Positions 8,507 to 19,143 are shown, numbered from the stretch's first letter. The stretch: DNA of 64,000 nt from Mesorhizobium sp. M4B.F.Ca.ET.058.02.1.1 (GCF_003952505.1 NZ_CP034450.1:1-64000); one strand, 5' to 3'. The notes: generated by a model from the letters alone, not told the origin. Numbers and translations are program-made.

Positions 8507-9678
8507 CGTGCTGATCTCTCCAGTTCGGCCAGGATTTCCTCAGTGTGCTCGCCAAGACGCGGCGAGGGGCGCTCATAGACGAGCGGCGTGCCGGACATCA
8601 CCATCGGCGCGCGCACCGAGGGCAGGCGATTGCCGTGGCCGTCGTCGAGGTCGAGCCGCATGCCGCGCGCGATGGTCTGCGGATCATCGAACATCTGGCC
8701 GATCGTGTTGATCGGGCTCGCCGGCACGCTGGCCGCTTCGAGCTTCGCCAGCAGCGGATCGCGATCCAAGGCCTCGAGCGCCTCGATGATGCGCTCTCGC
8801 AGTCTCGCCCGGTTGGCGACACGGGCGGGGTTGGTGGCAAAATCCCGGTTCGATGGCAGATCGTCGAGACCGACCGCCGCGCAGAATTTTTGGAACTGGC
8901 CGTCATTGCCGACGGCCAGGATGATATGGCCGTCCCTGACCGGCAGCACCTCGTAGGGCGCGATGTTCATATGCGCGTTGCCCATCTGCACCGGCGACTT
9001 GCCGGAGACCAGATAGTTGAGGTTCTGGTTGCCGAGCGCCGAGATCTGGCTGTCGAACAGCGCCATGTCGATATGCTGGCCCTCGCCGGCCTTCTCGGCA
9101 TGGCGAAGTGCCGCCTGGATGGCGACCACCGAATAGAGGCCGGTGAAGAGGTCGGAGATGGCGACGCCGGCCTTCTGCGGCTCGCGGCCGGCCTCGCCGG
9201 TGATCGACATCATGCCGGCCATGGCCTGGATGATGAAATCATAGCCGGCCCGTGGCGCATACGGCCCGTCCTGGCCGAAGCCGGTGATCGAGCAATAAAC
9301 GAGGCGCGGGTTGATCTTCTTCAGGCTCTCGTAGTCGAGGCCGTATTTCCTCAGCCCGCCGAGCTTGAAATTCTCGATCAAAACGTCGGCAGTGGCGACC
9401 AGGCGGCGGAGCGTATCGGCGCCCTCGGGCTTGGAGAAGTCGATGGCGATCGAACGCTTGCCGCGATTGCAGGAGTGATAGTAGGCGGCCGACAGGTTCT
9501 CGCCGTCATGGCTCATGACGAAGGGAGGGCCCCATTTGCGGGTGTCGTCGCCGCCGTCGGGGCTCTCGACCTTGATGACGTCGGCGCCGAGATCGGCCAG
9601 CAATTGCCCCGCCCAGGGCCCGGCGAGGATGCGGGCGAGTTCGATAACGCGTATGCCTTTCAGCGGAGGCTCGGCCAT
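8503..9678 (-). CDS. CaiB/BaiF-family (class III) CoA-transferase
   Basis: The 391-residue protein starts MAEPPLKGIRVIELARILAG. The family hallmarks are present: GPWAGQLLADLGADVIKVE at 20-38, the NRGKRSIAIDF segment at 71-81, ENFKLGG, and GYDFIIQAMAG with the probable catalytic Asp at 147. These enzymes move CoA between carboxylic acids through an aspartyl-CoA intermediate. It lies upstream of and overlaps the TPP enzyme. The pairing recalls oxalate degradation (formyl-CoA transferase plus oxalyl-CoA decarboxylase), but the TPP partner here does not look like an oxalyl-CoA decarboxylase, so the acid is unknown. Confidence 0.9.
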   Translation of the reverse strand: MAEPPLKGIRVIELARILAGPWAGQLLADLGADVIKVESPDGGDDTRKWGPPFVMSHDGENLSAAYYHSCNRGKRSIAIDFSKPEGADTLRRLVATADVLIENFKLGGLRKYGLDYESLKKINPRLVYCSITGFGQDGPYAPRAGYDFIIQAMAGMMSITGEAGREPQKAGVAISDLFTGLYSVVAIQAALRHAEKAGEGQHIDMALFDSQISALGNQNLNYLVSGKSPVQMGNAHMNIAPYEVLPVRDGHIILAVGNDGQFQKFCAAVGLDDLPSNRDFATNPARVANRARLRERIIEALEALDRDPLLAKLEAASVPASPINTIGQMFDDPQTIARGMRLDLDDGHGNRLPSVRAPMVMSGTPLVYERPSPRLGEHTEEILAELERSAR

Positions 9679-9761
9679 GGATCACCGTGTTGGGTCGAAA
9701 ACGCAGCCTCTATCAATCCCGGCCGTCCCTGTCACGGCCCATGCAATAGGCCACGCCGGGA

Positions 9762-10694
9762 TCAGGATTTCAGAACGCTGTCCGCCCATGCAGCGAAATC
9801 GGCCATGACGATGTCCCGGTTGACCTCGTTCAGGCTTTCGTGGCGGGTCTCCGGGTAAACCTTTGAAACCAGATTCGAAAAGCCCATCCTCCCTATGCGC
9901 CCGGCGAGGTGGTTGACCGCCTTGCCATAATCCGAGGCGGGGTCTTTCTCGCCGCCGAGCAGATTGATGGGGAGGGTGCGGCGCACGCCGGAAAAATTGC
10001 CGTCGCTGCCGCCGTAAATCGCCATCTGGACGACGTCCCGCCACATCGACACCGAGGCATCCCAGCCGCACAGCGGATCGGCGACGTATTTCGCCACCTC
10101 CGCCTCGTCGCGCGACAGCCAGTCGAACAGGGTCTTGTGGTTGGGCACGGCCTTGCCCCAGGCCTGGAAGGTCAGCCTCGGCAGCAGTCGCGACGGTACG
10201 TCGGAACCCAGCCGCATCCTCTCCCAGCCGAGGATGGCGAGCGCCAACTGACTCAGCAGGCCCTGGGAGAAGTTGCCGTTCCAGATCGCGGCGGCATGGA
10301 CGCGCGCCGAATGACGCAGAAGGAAGTTCAACGCCACCGACGCGCCCATCGAATGGCCGAAGAGGATGACCGGCACGCTCGGGTGCTCGCCGGCGATCAG
10401 GTCGTGGATGGCGGTGACATCGGCGATGACCTTGGCGCCGCCATCGACATCGGCGAATTTGCCGAGCGGCGCATCCGGCGCCCTGGTCGCGCCGTGGCCG
10501 CGATGGTCCTGCACATAGACATGACAGCCGCGCTTGGCGAGGAAATCGGCGAAGCGGGCATAGCGCGCCGCGTGCTCGGCCAGTCCATGATTGATCTGGA
10601 CGACGGCGCGCGGCTGGCCGCTCGTCTCCTTCACATAGAGGTTGAGATCGGCGCCGGTCGGCGATCTGACCAGGCGCTGCTGGCTGAATGGCAT
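9762..10694 (-). CDS. Alpha/beta hydrolase, monoacylglycerol lipase/lysophospholipase type
   Basis: The 310-residue protein has the nucleophile elbow GHSMG with Ser at 115, a probable acid Asp at 251 (GGEKDPAS) and His at 285 (ETRHESLNE). It also has the N-terminal HGLAEH and QDHRGHG motifs of the serine aminopeptidase S33/monoglyceride lipase group. There is no signal peptide, so it is likely cytoplasmic. It is 83 bases upstream of the CoA-transferase on the same strand and may be the first gene of that operon. The natural substrate is not evident. Confidence 0.88.
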   Translation of the reverse strand: MPFSQQRLVRSPTGADLNLYVKETSGQPRAVVQINHGLAEHAARYARFADFLAKRGCHVYVQDHRGHGATRAPDAPLGKFADVDGGAKVIADVTAIHDLIAGEHPSVPVILFGHSMGASVALNFLLRHSARVHAAAIWNGNFSQGLLSQLALAILGWERMRLGSDVPSRLLPRLTFQAWGKAVPNHKTLFDWLSRDEAEVAKYVADPLCGWDASVSMWRDVVQMAIYGGSDGNFSGVRRTLPINLLGGEKDPASDYGKAVNHLAGRIGRMGFSNLVSKVYPETRHESLNEVNRDIVMADFAAWADSVLKS

Positions 10695-10883
10695 TTCGCT
10701 TCGTCCCCCGCAACGCCCTTGTCGTGCTCACGAGAGTTTTGTTTGCGCCGGCGGCGGTTTTAGGTCAATGCGGCCAGGCTGATTTTGCCCTGTGGGTTTC
10801 TTCCCTTGCGGCGCGGGCCATCGCAATTCTGACACGGAGACAGCGGCAGTGTGTGCCGCGACATTTTGAGCCGAGGGGCGGGT

Positions 10884-11894
10884 ATGCGGACTGGTTTTGC
10901 TTTTTTGTTGGCTGCCGCCGTCACGGCGCTCGCCGGAGCAGCGCGGGCCGATGTGAAGATGAGCGGCAGCTTCGTGGCCGACGCCGCCTGTCCGGCGACG
11001 CAGGCGATCAAGAACGGCAAGAACCCCGGGAACATATCGACCGCGGCCGGACAAAGCTACCAGCTGCTGGCGGGCAACAAGGATGAGCCGACACATTACC
11101 TCATCCTTGTGCCGGGCGCCCATCCGGACCGTCGCTGGGTGAAGATCAGCTGCGGACATGTCACCGCCGGCAGTGCTGCTGCGACGCCGGAGCCGGCCGA
11201 TCAGAACAAGCCGGCGCAGCCTGGCTCTGGCAAGCCGGAATATGTCTTCGCGCTGAGCTGGCAGCCGGCTTTCTGCGAGACCAAGTCCAGCAAGCCCGAA
11301 TGCCAGGCGCAGTCGAAGTCCGGCTTCGACGCCACGCATTTCACCTTGCATGGGCTGTGGCCGCAGCCGAACGGCAACTTCTATTGCCAGGTGTCGGCGG
11401 GCGACAAGGCCAATGACAATCCCGCCCATTGGCAGGACCTGCCGAAGGTCGATCTCGATGCGAACACCCGCGCCGAGCTCGATCAGGTGATGCCGGGCAC
11501 CGCCTCCAAGCTGGAGCGGCATGAATGGATCAAGCATGGCACCTGCTACGGCAAGAGCCAGCAGGAGTATTTCGCCGATGCCTTGAACCTGATGCAGGCG
11601 GTGAATGCGTCGCCGGTGCGCGATCTCTTCACCAAACATATCGGCAAACAGCTGACGTCGGATCAGATCCGCGACGCCTTCGACGGCGCCTTCGGTGCCG
11701 GCGCCGGCGACCGGGTTCGTGTGTCCTGCCTGGTCGATCCATCGAGCGGCAGGCGCATGATCGGCGAGCTGACGCTCGGCCTCTCCGGCCCGATCGGCCC
11801 GGACAGCACGCTGGGCAGCCTGATGCTGGCGTCCGCGCCGACCACCAAGGCGGGTTGCCCGAAAGGTACGGTCGATCCGAGCGGCTTCCAATAA
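10884..11894 (+). CDS. Secreted ribonuclease T2-family protein
   Basis: The ATG at 10884 gives 336 residues with a signal peptide (ARA|DVK near residue 22). The RNase T2 domain starts near residue 118. It carries both catalytic segments: CAS I FTLHGLWPQ with His at 156, and CAS II HEWIKHGTC with His 213, Glu 214 and His 218. Conserved cysteines follow. About 90 residues precede the catalytic domain, more than in the minimal enzyme, and end in a Pro/Ala-rich linker. The expected action is base-nonspecific RNA cleavage to 2',3'-cyclic phosphates in the periplasm or outside the cell, for phosphate or nucleoside scavenging. It is divergent from the hydrolase. Confidence 0.92.
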   Translation: MRTGFAFLLAAAVTALAGAARADVKMSGSFVADAACPATQAIKNGKNPGNISTAAGQSYQLLAGNKDEPTHYLILVPGAHPDRRWVKISCGHVTAGSAAATPEPADQNKPAQPGSGKPEYVFALSWQPAFCETKSSKPECQAQSKSGFDATHFTLHGLWPQPNGNFYCQVSAGDKANDNPAHWQDLPKVDLDANTRAELDQVMPGTASKLERHEWIKHGTCYGKSQQEYFADALNLMQAVNASPVRDLFTKHIGKQLTSDQIRDAFDGAFGAGAGDRVRVSCLVDPSSGRRMIGELTLGLSGPIGPDSTLGSLMLASAPTTKAGCPKGTVDPSGFQ

Positions 11895-11931
11895 GCCTGG
11901 TGAGGGCCTTCGCCGCTCTGCCGCCGGCGCC

Positions 11932-13191
11932 TTATGCCGATCTCGTCCGGATGCCGGGATCTTGGGCCTCGTCGTCGCCCAGTTCGCCGATGACGCGGTC
12001 GCGCCCCGCCAATTTGGCCTTGTAGAGACGTTTGTCGGCCAGCGCGAAGATATCGGCCAGGCAGTTGCTGGCCTCGCCAAGGGTGCAAACGCCGACGCTG
12101 ACGGTCAGTTCGAACCTGCTGGTGCTGGCGGAAGCCTTGACCGCATGCCTGATGCTTTCGCCGAGCAGCCTTGCGACGGCGTGCGGCTGCTCGGTCAGGA
12201 TGGCGAATTCCTCGCCGCCTATCCGGAATACCTTTTGCTCGGCGCCGGCGACCTCGGTCAGCACCGCGGCGATCGACTTCAGCACCTTGTCACCCTCGGC
12301 ATGGCCGAAGCGATCGTTGATCAATTTGAAATGGTCGACGTCGACGATCAGCAGGCTGAGCGGCCTGGCGGTCCGCTGGCTGGCGGCGACCGCGGCCTGG
12401 CCGTCAGTTTCGAAGCTGCCGCGATGCAGCAGGCCGGTCAGGCCGTCGCGTCCGACATGCTTGACCAGCGCTTCGTAACGCTCGCGATAGGTCAGCGTGT
12501 CGAAAATGTCCGAAATCCCGCGCGGCACGGCGATCTGCCGGGCCTCGAGCCAGCGCAGATAGGCAACCAGCATCAGGCTGTAGGCAAGGGCGGCGCTCAT
12601 CTTGGCGTACCAGCCGCCGAAGAAGACGGCGATCGGCGCGCCGGTGACGAAATGCAGCGCGGTGAAGAAGCCCGCCTGGTCGAAGCTGAGCACGCAGGCG
12701 ACGGAGACGAGGATACGGACAAACAACTGATCGCGAAGGTAGCCACCGAGCTTTTCATAGAGCAGGATGATCAGGATGGCGTCGACGAAGAGCAACGACG
12801 TGCCCCACACCATGAAGCCGATATCGGGGGCCTTGCCGTCCGGAAGCGGCGAGATCGCGTGCAGGCGCAGGATCAGCACCAAGCCGATCATCAGGGCATT
12901 GCCGAGCAGCAGGCCATAGATCGGCTGCCGCACCGTCGCCGCGTCTTCCTTGATGTAGAGCAGGAGCAGCATCACCAGCTTGCCCGAGAACAGCACCGCC
13001 GAACCCGGCGACACCATGCCGAAGGGCAGGGCGACGTAAAAGACACTGGCCAGATAGGTCTCGAGAAAGTGCATGACGCCGAGCGCGCAGACGAAGACGC
13101 CGAGGCCGATGCGCGCCCTGAAACGGAACAGCGTGACCATGACGCCGAAATAGAGAACCGCTTCGGCAAGGAGCAGGAAACTGTTCAGCAA
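11932..13191 (-). CDS. Membrane-anchored GGDEF protein (probable diguanylate cyclase)
   Basis: The protein is 419 residues. About six hydrophobic segments occupy the first 215 residues and a GGDEF domain runs from about 250 to 405, with active-site RIGGEEF. DVDHFKLINDRFGH is the metal/GTP loop. No RxxD inhibitory site is visible at the usual place before the active site, so product inhibition may be weak. The first usable start is TTG at 13191; no in-frame ATG or GTG lies between it and the upstream stop. The next ATG (13140) would delete the first membrane span. Expected role: c-di-GMP synthesis under control of a membrane sensor. Confidence 0.88.
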   Translation of the reverse strand: MLNSFLLLAEAVLYFGVMVTLFRFRARIGLGVFVCALGVMHFLETYLASVFYVALPFGMVSPGSAVLFSGKLVMLLLLYIKEDAATVRQPIYGLLLGNALMIGLVLILRLHAISPLPDGKAPDIGFMVWGTSLLFVDAILIILLYEKLGGYLRDQLFVRILVSVACVLSFDQAGFFTALHFVTGAPIAVFFGGWYAKMSAALAYSLMLVAYLRWLEARQIAVPRGISDIFDTLTYRERYEALVKHVGRDGLTGLLHRGSFETDGQAAVAASQRTARPLSLLIVDVDHFKLINDRFGHAEGDKVLKSIAAVLTEVAGAEQKVFRIGGEEFAILTEQPHAVARLLGESIRHAVKASASTSRFELTVSVGVCTLGEASNCLADIFALADKRLYKAKLAGRDRVIGELGDDEAQDPGIRTRSA

Positions 13192-13452
13192 CGCAGTCGA
13201 TCCGTCCTCTTCGCTGCAACCGCCATCGACCAGCGATTGCCATCACCTCCGTTTTGCCGGGAATGATTAATCGGTGCTTTCGGATGAACGGATAGCGTGC
13301 CGAAAAAGGGCAACGGCAACCGGATGCTTGCAGGTTGATGAGCGTTTGGTGTTCGGGCCGCGGCACCGAAAGCGATTGCCGTTCGGCCCGGCATCGCCTA
13401 CATAGCGCGCAACCTCCATCCAGTTGACACTTCAGTTCCAGGGAAAGCGCGC

Positions 13453-15102
<1,650 letters not shown>

Positions 15103-15111
15103 GAGCAGTCC

Positions 15112-15225
15112 AGAGCATGATGCCGAAAAGTGTGACGCGGTTTTCGGACGACATCATGCTCTATCTCTTTGATTTAGAGGCGGATTCAGATTTCAAGTCG
15201 AACAGACCTGAAATCATCCGGCTCT
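15112..15225. repeat. Composite palindromic intergenic repeat, copy 1
   Basis: AGAGCATGATG (15112-15122) is inverted exactly at 15152-15162, with inner arms CCGAAAA (15123-15129) and TTTTCGG (15141-15147). A second stem follows: CGGAT..GATTTCA (15181-15195) against TGAAATC.ATCCG (15209-15220). A diverged copy of the first module, in the opposite orientation, lies at 29722-29768. I associate this element with Mesorhizobium intergenic regions from memory. Confidence 0.8.
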
Positions 15226-15254
15226 AGGGGCGGCGAACAAAGCGAGGTTCCGAA

Positions 15255-16025
15255 ATGGCTGACTGGTCCGCCGCCCAATATCTGAAGTTCGAGGACGAGC
15301 GCACGCGGCCCGCGCGCGACCTGGTTGCGCAAGTGCCAGTCGATTTCCCGCGCCGCGTCGTCGACATCGGCTGCGGGCCGGGCAATTCGACCGAGCTTCT
15401 GGTCGAACGCTGGCCGGACGCCGAGGTCAGCGGCTTCGACACGTCGCCCGACATGATCGAGAAGGCGAGGGCGCGGCTGCCGAACGTGAGCTTCGGGCTC
15501 GCCGACGCTTCCGCCTGGCAGCCGGAGAAGCCGGTCGACGTCATCTTCGCCAATGCGGTGTTCCAATGGCTGCCGGAACATCCCGCCGTGTTCCAGCGGC
15601 TGATGGGGTTTTTGAGTCCGCACGGCACGCTGGCCGTGCAGATGCCCGACAATCTCGACGAGCCCTCGCACCGGGCAATGCGCGAGACGGCGGCCGAGAT
15701 GCCGTTCGCCGAAAAGCTGAAAGGTGCCGCGCGCGAGCCGCTGCCGCCGGTGTCGTTCTACTACGATCTGTTGTCGCCCTACTGCGACCGGCTCGATATC
15801 TGGCACACCATCTACAATCACCCGCTCGCCGATGCCGAGGCGATCGTCGAATGGGTGAAGTCGACGGGGCTGAAGCCGTTTCTCGATCCGCTCGACGCGG
15901 AGGAGCGCAAGCTGTTCCTCGACCGCTACACGGCAAGGATCGCGAAAGCCTATCCGAAGACGGCGAACGGCAAGGTGCTGCTGCGCTTTCCCCGCATCTT
16001 CATCGCCGCGCGCCGTCCCGGTTAG
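15255..16025 (+). CDS. tam: Trans-aconitate 2-methyltransferase
   Basis: The 256-residue SAM-dependent methylase has motif [16 protein letters not shown] (35-49) and the acidic ribose-binding residue in [10 protein letters not shown]. The N-terminus [23 protein letters not shown] is characteristic of Tam, where the W-S-x-x-Y-x-x-F-x-x-x-R-T-R-P stretch is conserved. Known Tam enzymes methylate trans-aconitate, a spontaneous toxic isomer of cis-aconitate that inhibits aconitase. A GAGG-like Shine-Dalgarno precedes the ATG. It stands alone between the repeat and a small secreted-protein gene. Confidence 0.92.
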   Translation: MADWSAAQYLKFEDERTRPARDLVAQVPVDFPRRVVDIGCGPGNSTELLVERWPDAEVSGFDTSPDMIEKARARLPNVSFGLADASAWQPEKPVDVIFANAVFQWLPEHPAVFQRLMGFLSPHGTLAVQMPDNLDEPSHRAMRETAAEMPFAEKLKGAAREPLPPVSFYYDLLSPYCDRLDIWHTIYNHPLADAEAIVEWVKSTGLKPFLDPLDAEERKLFLDRYTARIAKAYPKTANGKVLLRFPRIFIAARRPG

Positions 16026-16138
16026 GAAGCGTTAGCCACACCGCGCCGCGCTCATCACGAGTGCTTGACCGGAATTCGTCGCCATGCGCAGTCTTCAGCC
16101 TGGATCGTGACCGGTGGTCCAGGTGGCGGGGGTAGACT

Positions 16139-16474
16139 ATGGCGCTGGGGAAGATTGCCCTGGGCGGTTGCGTGGGCGTCGCCGCGCTGCTTGCCTTCTC
16201 GATGTCGGCAGAGGCCAAGCGGGCGCGCTGCTACACCACGGATGACGGCTATTTCTCCTGCAATTACAGGGCGATCGGCAGCGACGGCAGCTTCCGCATC
16301 TCGGCGCCCGGCTATCCGACCTATGTGCTTGAAATCGACGGCCCGGGCTTTGCCTATGGCTATATCAATTTCGGCCGCCGCAATGTGTCGCTGCCTGGGC
16401 AGTTCGTGCGGAGCCGCGACGACGGCGCCTGCTGGAACAATCCGCAGACCAACACCAAGCTCTGCGCCTGGTAA
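16139..16474 (+). CDS. Small secreted protein with four cysteines, function unknown
   Basis: The 111-residue product has a signal peptide of about 26 residues (SAEA|KRARC). A short mature domain of about 85 residues carries cysteines at 31, 41, 98 and 109, which could form two disulfides in the periplasm. It is rich in Gly, Tyr and Phe and looks beta-structured. I do not recognise the family. GGCGGGGG precedes the ATG. It lies between tam and the KAS III-like gene with about 110 bases on each side. Confidence 0.75.
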   Translation: MALGKIALGGCVGVAALLAFSMSAEAKRARCYTTDDGYFSCNYRAIGSDGSFRISAPGYPTYVLEIDGPGFAYGYINFGRRNVSLPGQFVRSRDDGACWNNPQTNTKLCAW

Positions 16475-16586
16475 TTCAAAGCATTCGATTTAAGCTGGCA
16501 TAAACCGGCCAAATGCGACAAGTGTTGCGCCGGGAGCCCTGGCGCTCACATCAAGCCGCAACGCCCGCGCAGGGGACGGACTGGAA

Positions 16587-17708
16587 ATGCATCGCGTCAT
16601 CATCAGCGGCATCGGCGCTGAAATCCCTGAACCTGTCATCACCAATGAGGAGCTGGTCGCCAGCTTCAACGCCTGGGTCGACACGGAGAATGCGCGCCGC
16701 GAGGTAACCGGCGACGCGCTGCTGCAGAAGTCGGACAGCGACTTCATCGTCCATGCCTCGGGCGTCCGGACCCGTCATGTGGTCGAGCGCGAAGGCATTC
16801 TCGACCCGACCCGCATGGCGCCGCGCATTCCGGCGCGGCCGGACGATGCGCTGTCGCTGCAGGCCGAGTTCGGCATCGCCTCGGCGAGGAAGGCGTTGGA
16901 TCATGCCGGCCTGCAACCATCCGACATCGACCTTGTCATCTGCTCGGCCTCGCACCAGCAGCGGCCCTATCCGGCGATCGCCATCGAGATGCAGCAGGCG
17001 CTGGGCACGAAGGGCGCCGGCTTCGACATGGGGCTCGGCTGCTCTTCCGCCGCGGCCGCGCTGCACATAGCGGCAAACCTCGTGCGGGCCGGCGCGCACA
17101 AGCGGGTGCTGGTCTCGACGCCGGAGATCATCACCGGCCATCTCAACTTCCGCGACCGGCAGACGCATTTCATCTTCGGCGATGCCTCGGTCGCCATGGT
17201 CGTCGAGGGGCTGGAGCAGGGCGAGAAGCGGCCGGGACGCTTCGAGGTGCTGGACACCCGCACCTGGACGCAGATGTCGAACAACATTCGCACCAATCTC
17301 GGCTACCACACCCGCACTGCCCAGGACGATCCCTACAGGATCGATCTCGAGGGCAATCTGATCAAGCAGGTCGGCAACAAGGTGTTCAAGGAGGTCACCG
17401 TCGCCGGCCACAAATTCATCGTCGAGTTCCTGGCCGAGCACGGGCTGACGCCGCAGGGCATCCGGCGGTTCTGGCTGCACCAGGCCAATGCGCGCATGAA
17501 CGCGATGATCCTCAAGCTCGCTTTCGGCCATGAGGTCGACCATGACCGCGCGCCGATGGTGCTGGAACGGCTGGGCAACACCGCCGGCGCCGGCGCCATC
17601 GTCGCGCTGTCGGAAAACCACGCCGACATGACGGCCGGCGATTTCGGCCTGATCTGCGCCTTCGGCGCCGGCTATTCGATCGGCGGCGCCTTGCTCAAGA
17701 TGCTCTGA
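16587..17708 (+). CDS. Beta-ketoacyl-ACP synthase III-like protein
   Basis: The 373-residue thiolase-fold protein has the KAS III catalytic triad: Cys 152 in GLGCSSAAAALH, His 298 in WLHQAN and Asn 331 in GNTAGAGA. It is about 50 residues longer than housekeeping FabH, with insertions in the N-terminal half (about 36-90). No other fatty-acid synthesis gene is adjacent, so it is more likely a specialised condensing enzyme or a second FabH that makes the first condensation of an acyl-CoA with malonyl-ACP. Substrate unknown. Confidence 0.88.
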   Translation: MHRVIISGIGAEIPEPVITNEELVASFNAWVDTENARREVTGDALLQKSDSDFIVHASGVRTRHVVEREGILDPTRMAPRIPARPDDALSLQAEFGIASARKALDHAGLQPSDIDLVICSASHQQRPYPAIAIEMQQALGTKGAGFDMGLGCSSAAAALHIAANLVRAGAHKRVLVSTPEIITGHLNFRDRQTHFIFGDASVAMVVEGLEQGEKRPGRFEVLDTRTWTQMSNNIRTNLGYHTRTAQDDPYRIDLEGNLIKQVGNKVFKEVTVAGHKFIVEFLAEHGLTPQGIRRFWLHQANARMNAMILKLAFGHEVDHDRAPMVLERLGNTAGAGAIVALSENHADMTAGDFGLICAFGAGYSIGGALLKML

Positions 17709-17753
17709 GGTGAGGCCGGCCTGCAAACGGCGGCTTCAAACACACTTTGGCGC

Positions 17754-18320
17754 CTAGTTTGGTGCAAACGGCACCAGCATAGGCACGCGCCTGGCATAGT
17801 CGTCATAGGCCGTACCGAGTTCGCCGCGCAGGAAGCTCTCCTCCAGCCTGGCCTTCACGACGATGCCCACGATGAGGAAGGCGGCGCCGGCCACGCCCCA
17901 GACCGTGCCCTTCGCCGCCATGGTGGCGAGTATCGCCACAAGCAGGCCGGTGTAGATCGGATGCCGGACCATCCCATAGGGGCCGGTGTCGATGACGCGG
18001 TGGTCGGCCTTGGCGGTGACGGTGCCCGACCATAGCCGGCCGAGATGCAGCCTCGCCCACCAGGAGAAGGCGAGGCCGACCGCGATCAGGGCGACGCATA
18101 CCCAAGCTTCGGTGAGGGTCGGCATCCAGAGCCGAAGCCGGCCGACATAACCATGCGCCGGCACGAACAGCAGGATCGCGCCGATCGTCCACAGGGCGCG
18201 GTAGCGCGCTTCCTCCCGAAAGCCGGCGCGTTTTGCCGCCGGGTCGGCCCAGAAGGCGGCCGCCAGCCATGACACGACCCAGAACAGCCAGAGCGCCGCG
18301 ATAGCGGGTGCGGGATGCAT
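17754..18320 (-). CDS. Isoprenylcysteine carboxyl methyltransferase (ICMT)-family membrane protein
   Basis: The 188-residue protein has about five hydrophobic segments. The conserved C-terminal methylase core is GPYGMVRHPIYTGLL (113-127), then EESFLRGELG and YDDYARRVP, which bind SAM in ICMT and phospholipid methyltransferase proteins. An ideal GGAGG precedes the ATG. Bacteria lack prenylated CAAX proteins, so the acceptor is probably a lipid or other small hydrophobic molecule. It is convergent with the KAS III gene. Confidence 0.85.
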   Translation of the reverse strand: MHPAPAIAALWLFWVVSWLAAAFWADPAAKRAGFREEARYRALWTIGAILLFVPAHGYVGRLRLWMPTLTEAWVCVALIAVGLAFSWWARLHLGRLWSGTVTAKADHRVIDTGPYGMVRHPIYTGLLVAILATMAAKGTVWGVAGAAFLIVGIVVKARLEESFLRGELGTAYDDYARRVPMLVPFAPN

Positions 18321-18494
18321 GGAAGCCTCCTCCGTGACATCACTATCGGATCGTCATGGCGCGGCGGCAATGCGGCGCAAGACGAAAATCGGGGTAAGAA
18401 GATCGTGATCGGCGTCGATGGGCATCAAGGCGCTCGACTGGACCATCAGTGCTTTCGACTGGACCCCGTCCGGCGACATCGGCTAAGTCAGGGC

Positions 18495-19130
18495 ATGCAA
18501 GAGACGGCAAGCACAATGGATCTGTTCCCCGCGGCGGAGACCCCTGCCGAGATCGTCACGGCGCGCAAACTCGCGGCGAAGGTTTCGGCACTTTACGTCG
18601 CGCCGTTCGATCATTTCGAGACGCGGGCGGTTGAGGAACTGCGGCTCGGCTTCGACGGCATAGATGGCGATTTCCATGCCGGCGCCACGCGCCGCTCCGG
18701 CGGCCGCGAGCCCTGGTATCCGCGCGGCACCGAGATGCGCAACGAGCGGCAATTGTCGATCGTGGCGGCGGACGAACTGGCCATCGTCGCGGAGCGAATG
18801 GGCCTGGCGGAAATCAAGCCGGAATGGATCGGCGCCAATCTTCTCCTCGAAGGGCTGCCGCATCTCTCCATGCTGCCGTCCGGCACGCTGCTGTTCTTCA
18901 AGGGCGGCGTCACGATCAAGGTCGACGCCCAGAACGGGCCATGTCGCATCGCCGGACGCTCGGTCGCCGAGAACGCCGGCATGGCCGACCACGAGGCCGG
19001 CGCGCTCCTGTTTCCGAAGGCGGCGAAGCGGCTGCGCGGCCTCGTCGCCTGGGTCGAGAAGCCGGGCACGATCAGGACCGGCGAGGAGATCTCGGTGCGG
19101 GTGCCGGAGCAGTGGATTTATCGAGCCTAG
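18495..19130 (+). CDS. MOSC-domain protein
   Basis: From the ATG at 18495 the protein has 211 residues; the in-frame ATG at 18516 gives 204, and neither has a strong Shine-Dalgarno. The MOSC fold is indicated by GDFHAGATRRSGGREPWY, RQLSIVAADELAIVAERMGL, WIGANLLLEGLP and NGPCRIAGRSV, the last carrying the conserved Cys. MOSC domains are related to the C-terminal part of molybdenum-cofactor sulfurase and are thought to handle sulfur or to detoxify base analogues. The exact role here is unknown. Confidence 0.87.
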   Translation: MQETASTMDLFPAAETPAEIVTARKLAAKVSALYVAPFDHFETRAVEELRLGFDGIDGDFHAGATRRSGGREPWYPRGTEMRNERQLSIVAADELAIVAERMGLAEIKPEWIGANLLLEGLPHLSMLPSGTLLFFKGGVTIKVDAQNGPCRIAGRSVAENAGMADHEAGALLFPKAAKRLRGLVAWVEKPGTIRTGEEISVRVPEQWIYRA

Positions 19131-19143
19131 CTCGGCAACGGGG

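Noticed and set aside
6857..9678. Oxalate degradation pair (formyl-CoA:oxalate transferase and oxalyl-CoA decarboxylase)
   Set aside because: The CoA-transferase is only family level, and the TPP enzyme shows acetolactate-synthase-like motifs rather than oxalyl-CoA decarboxylase sequence.
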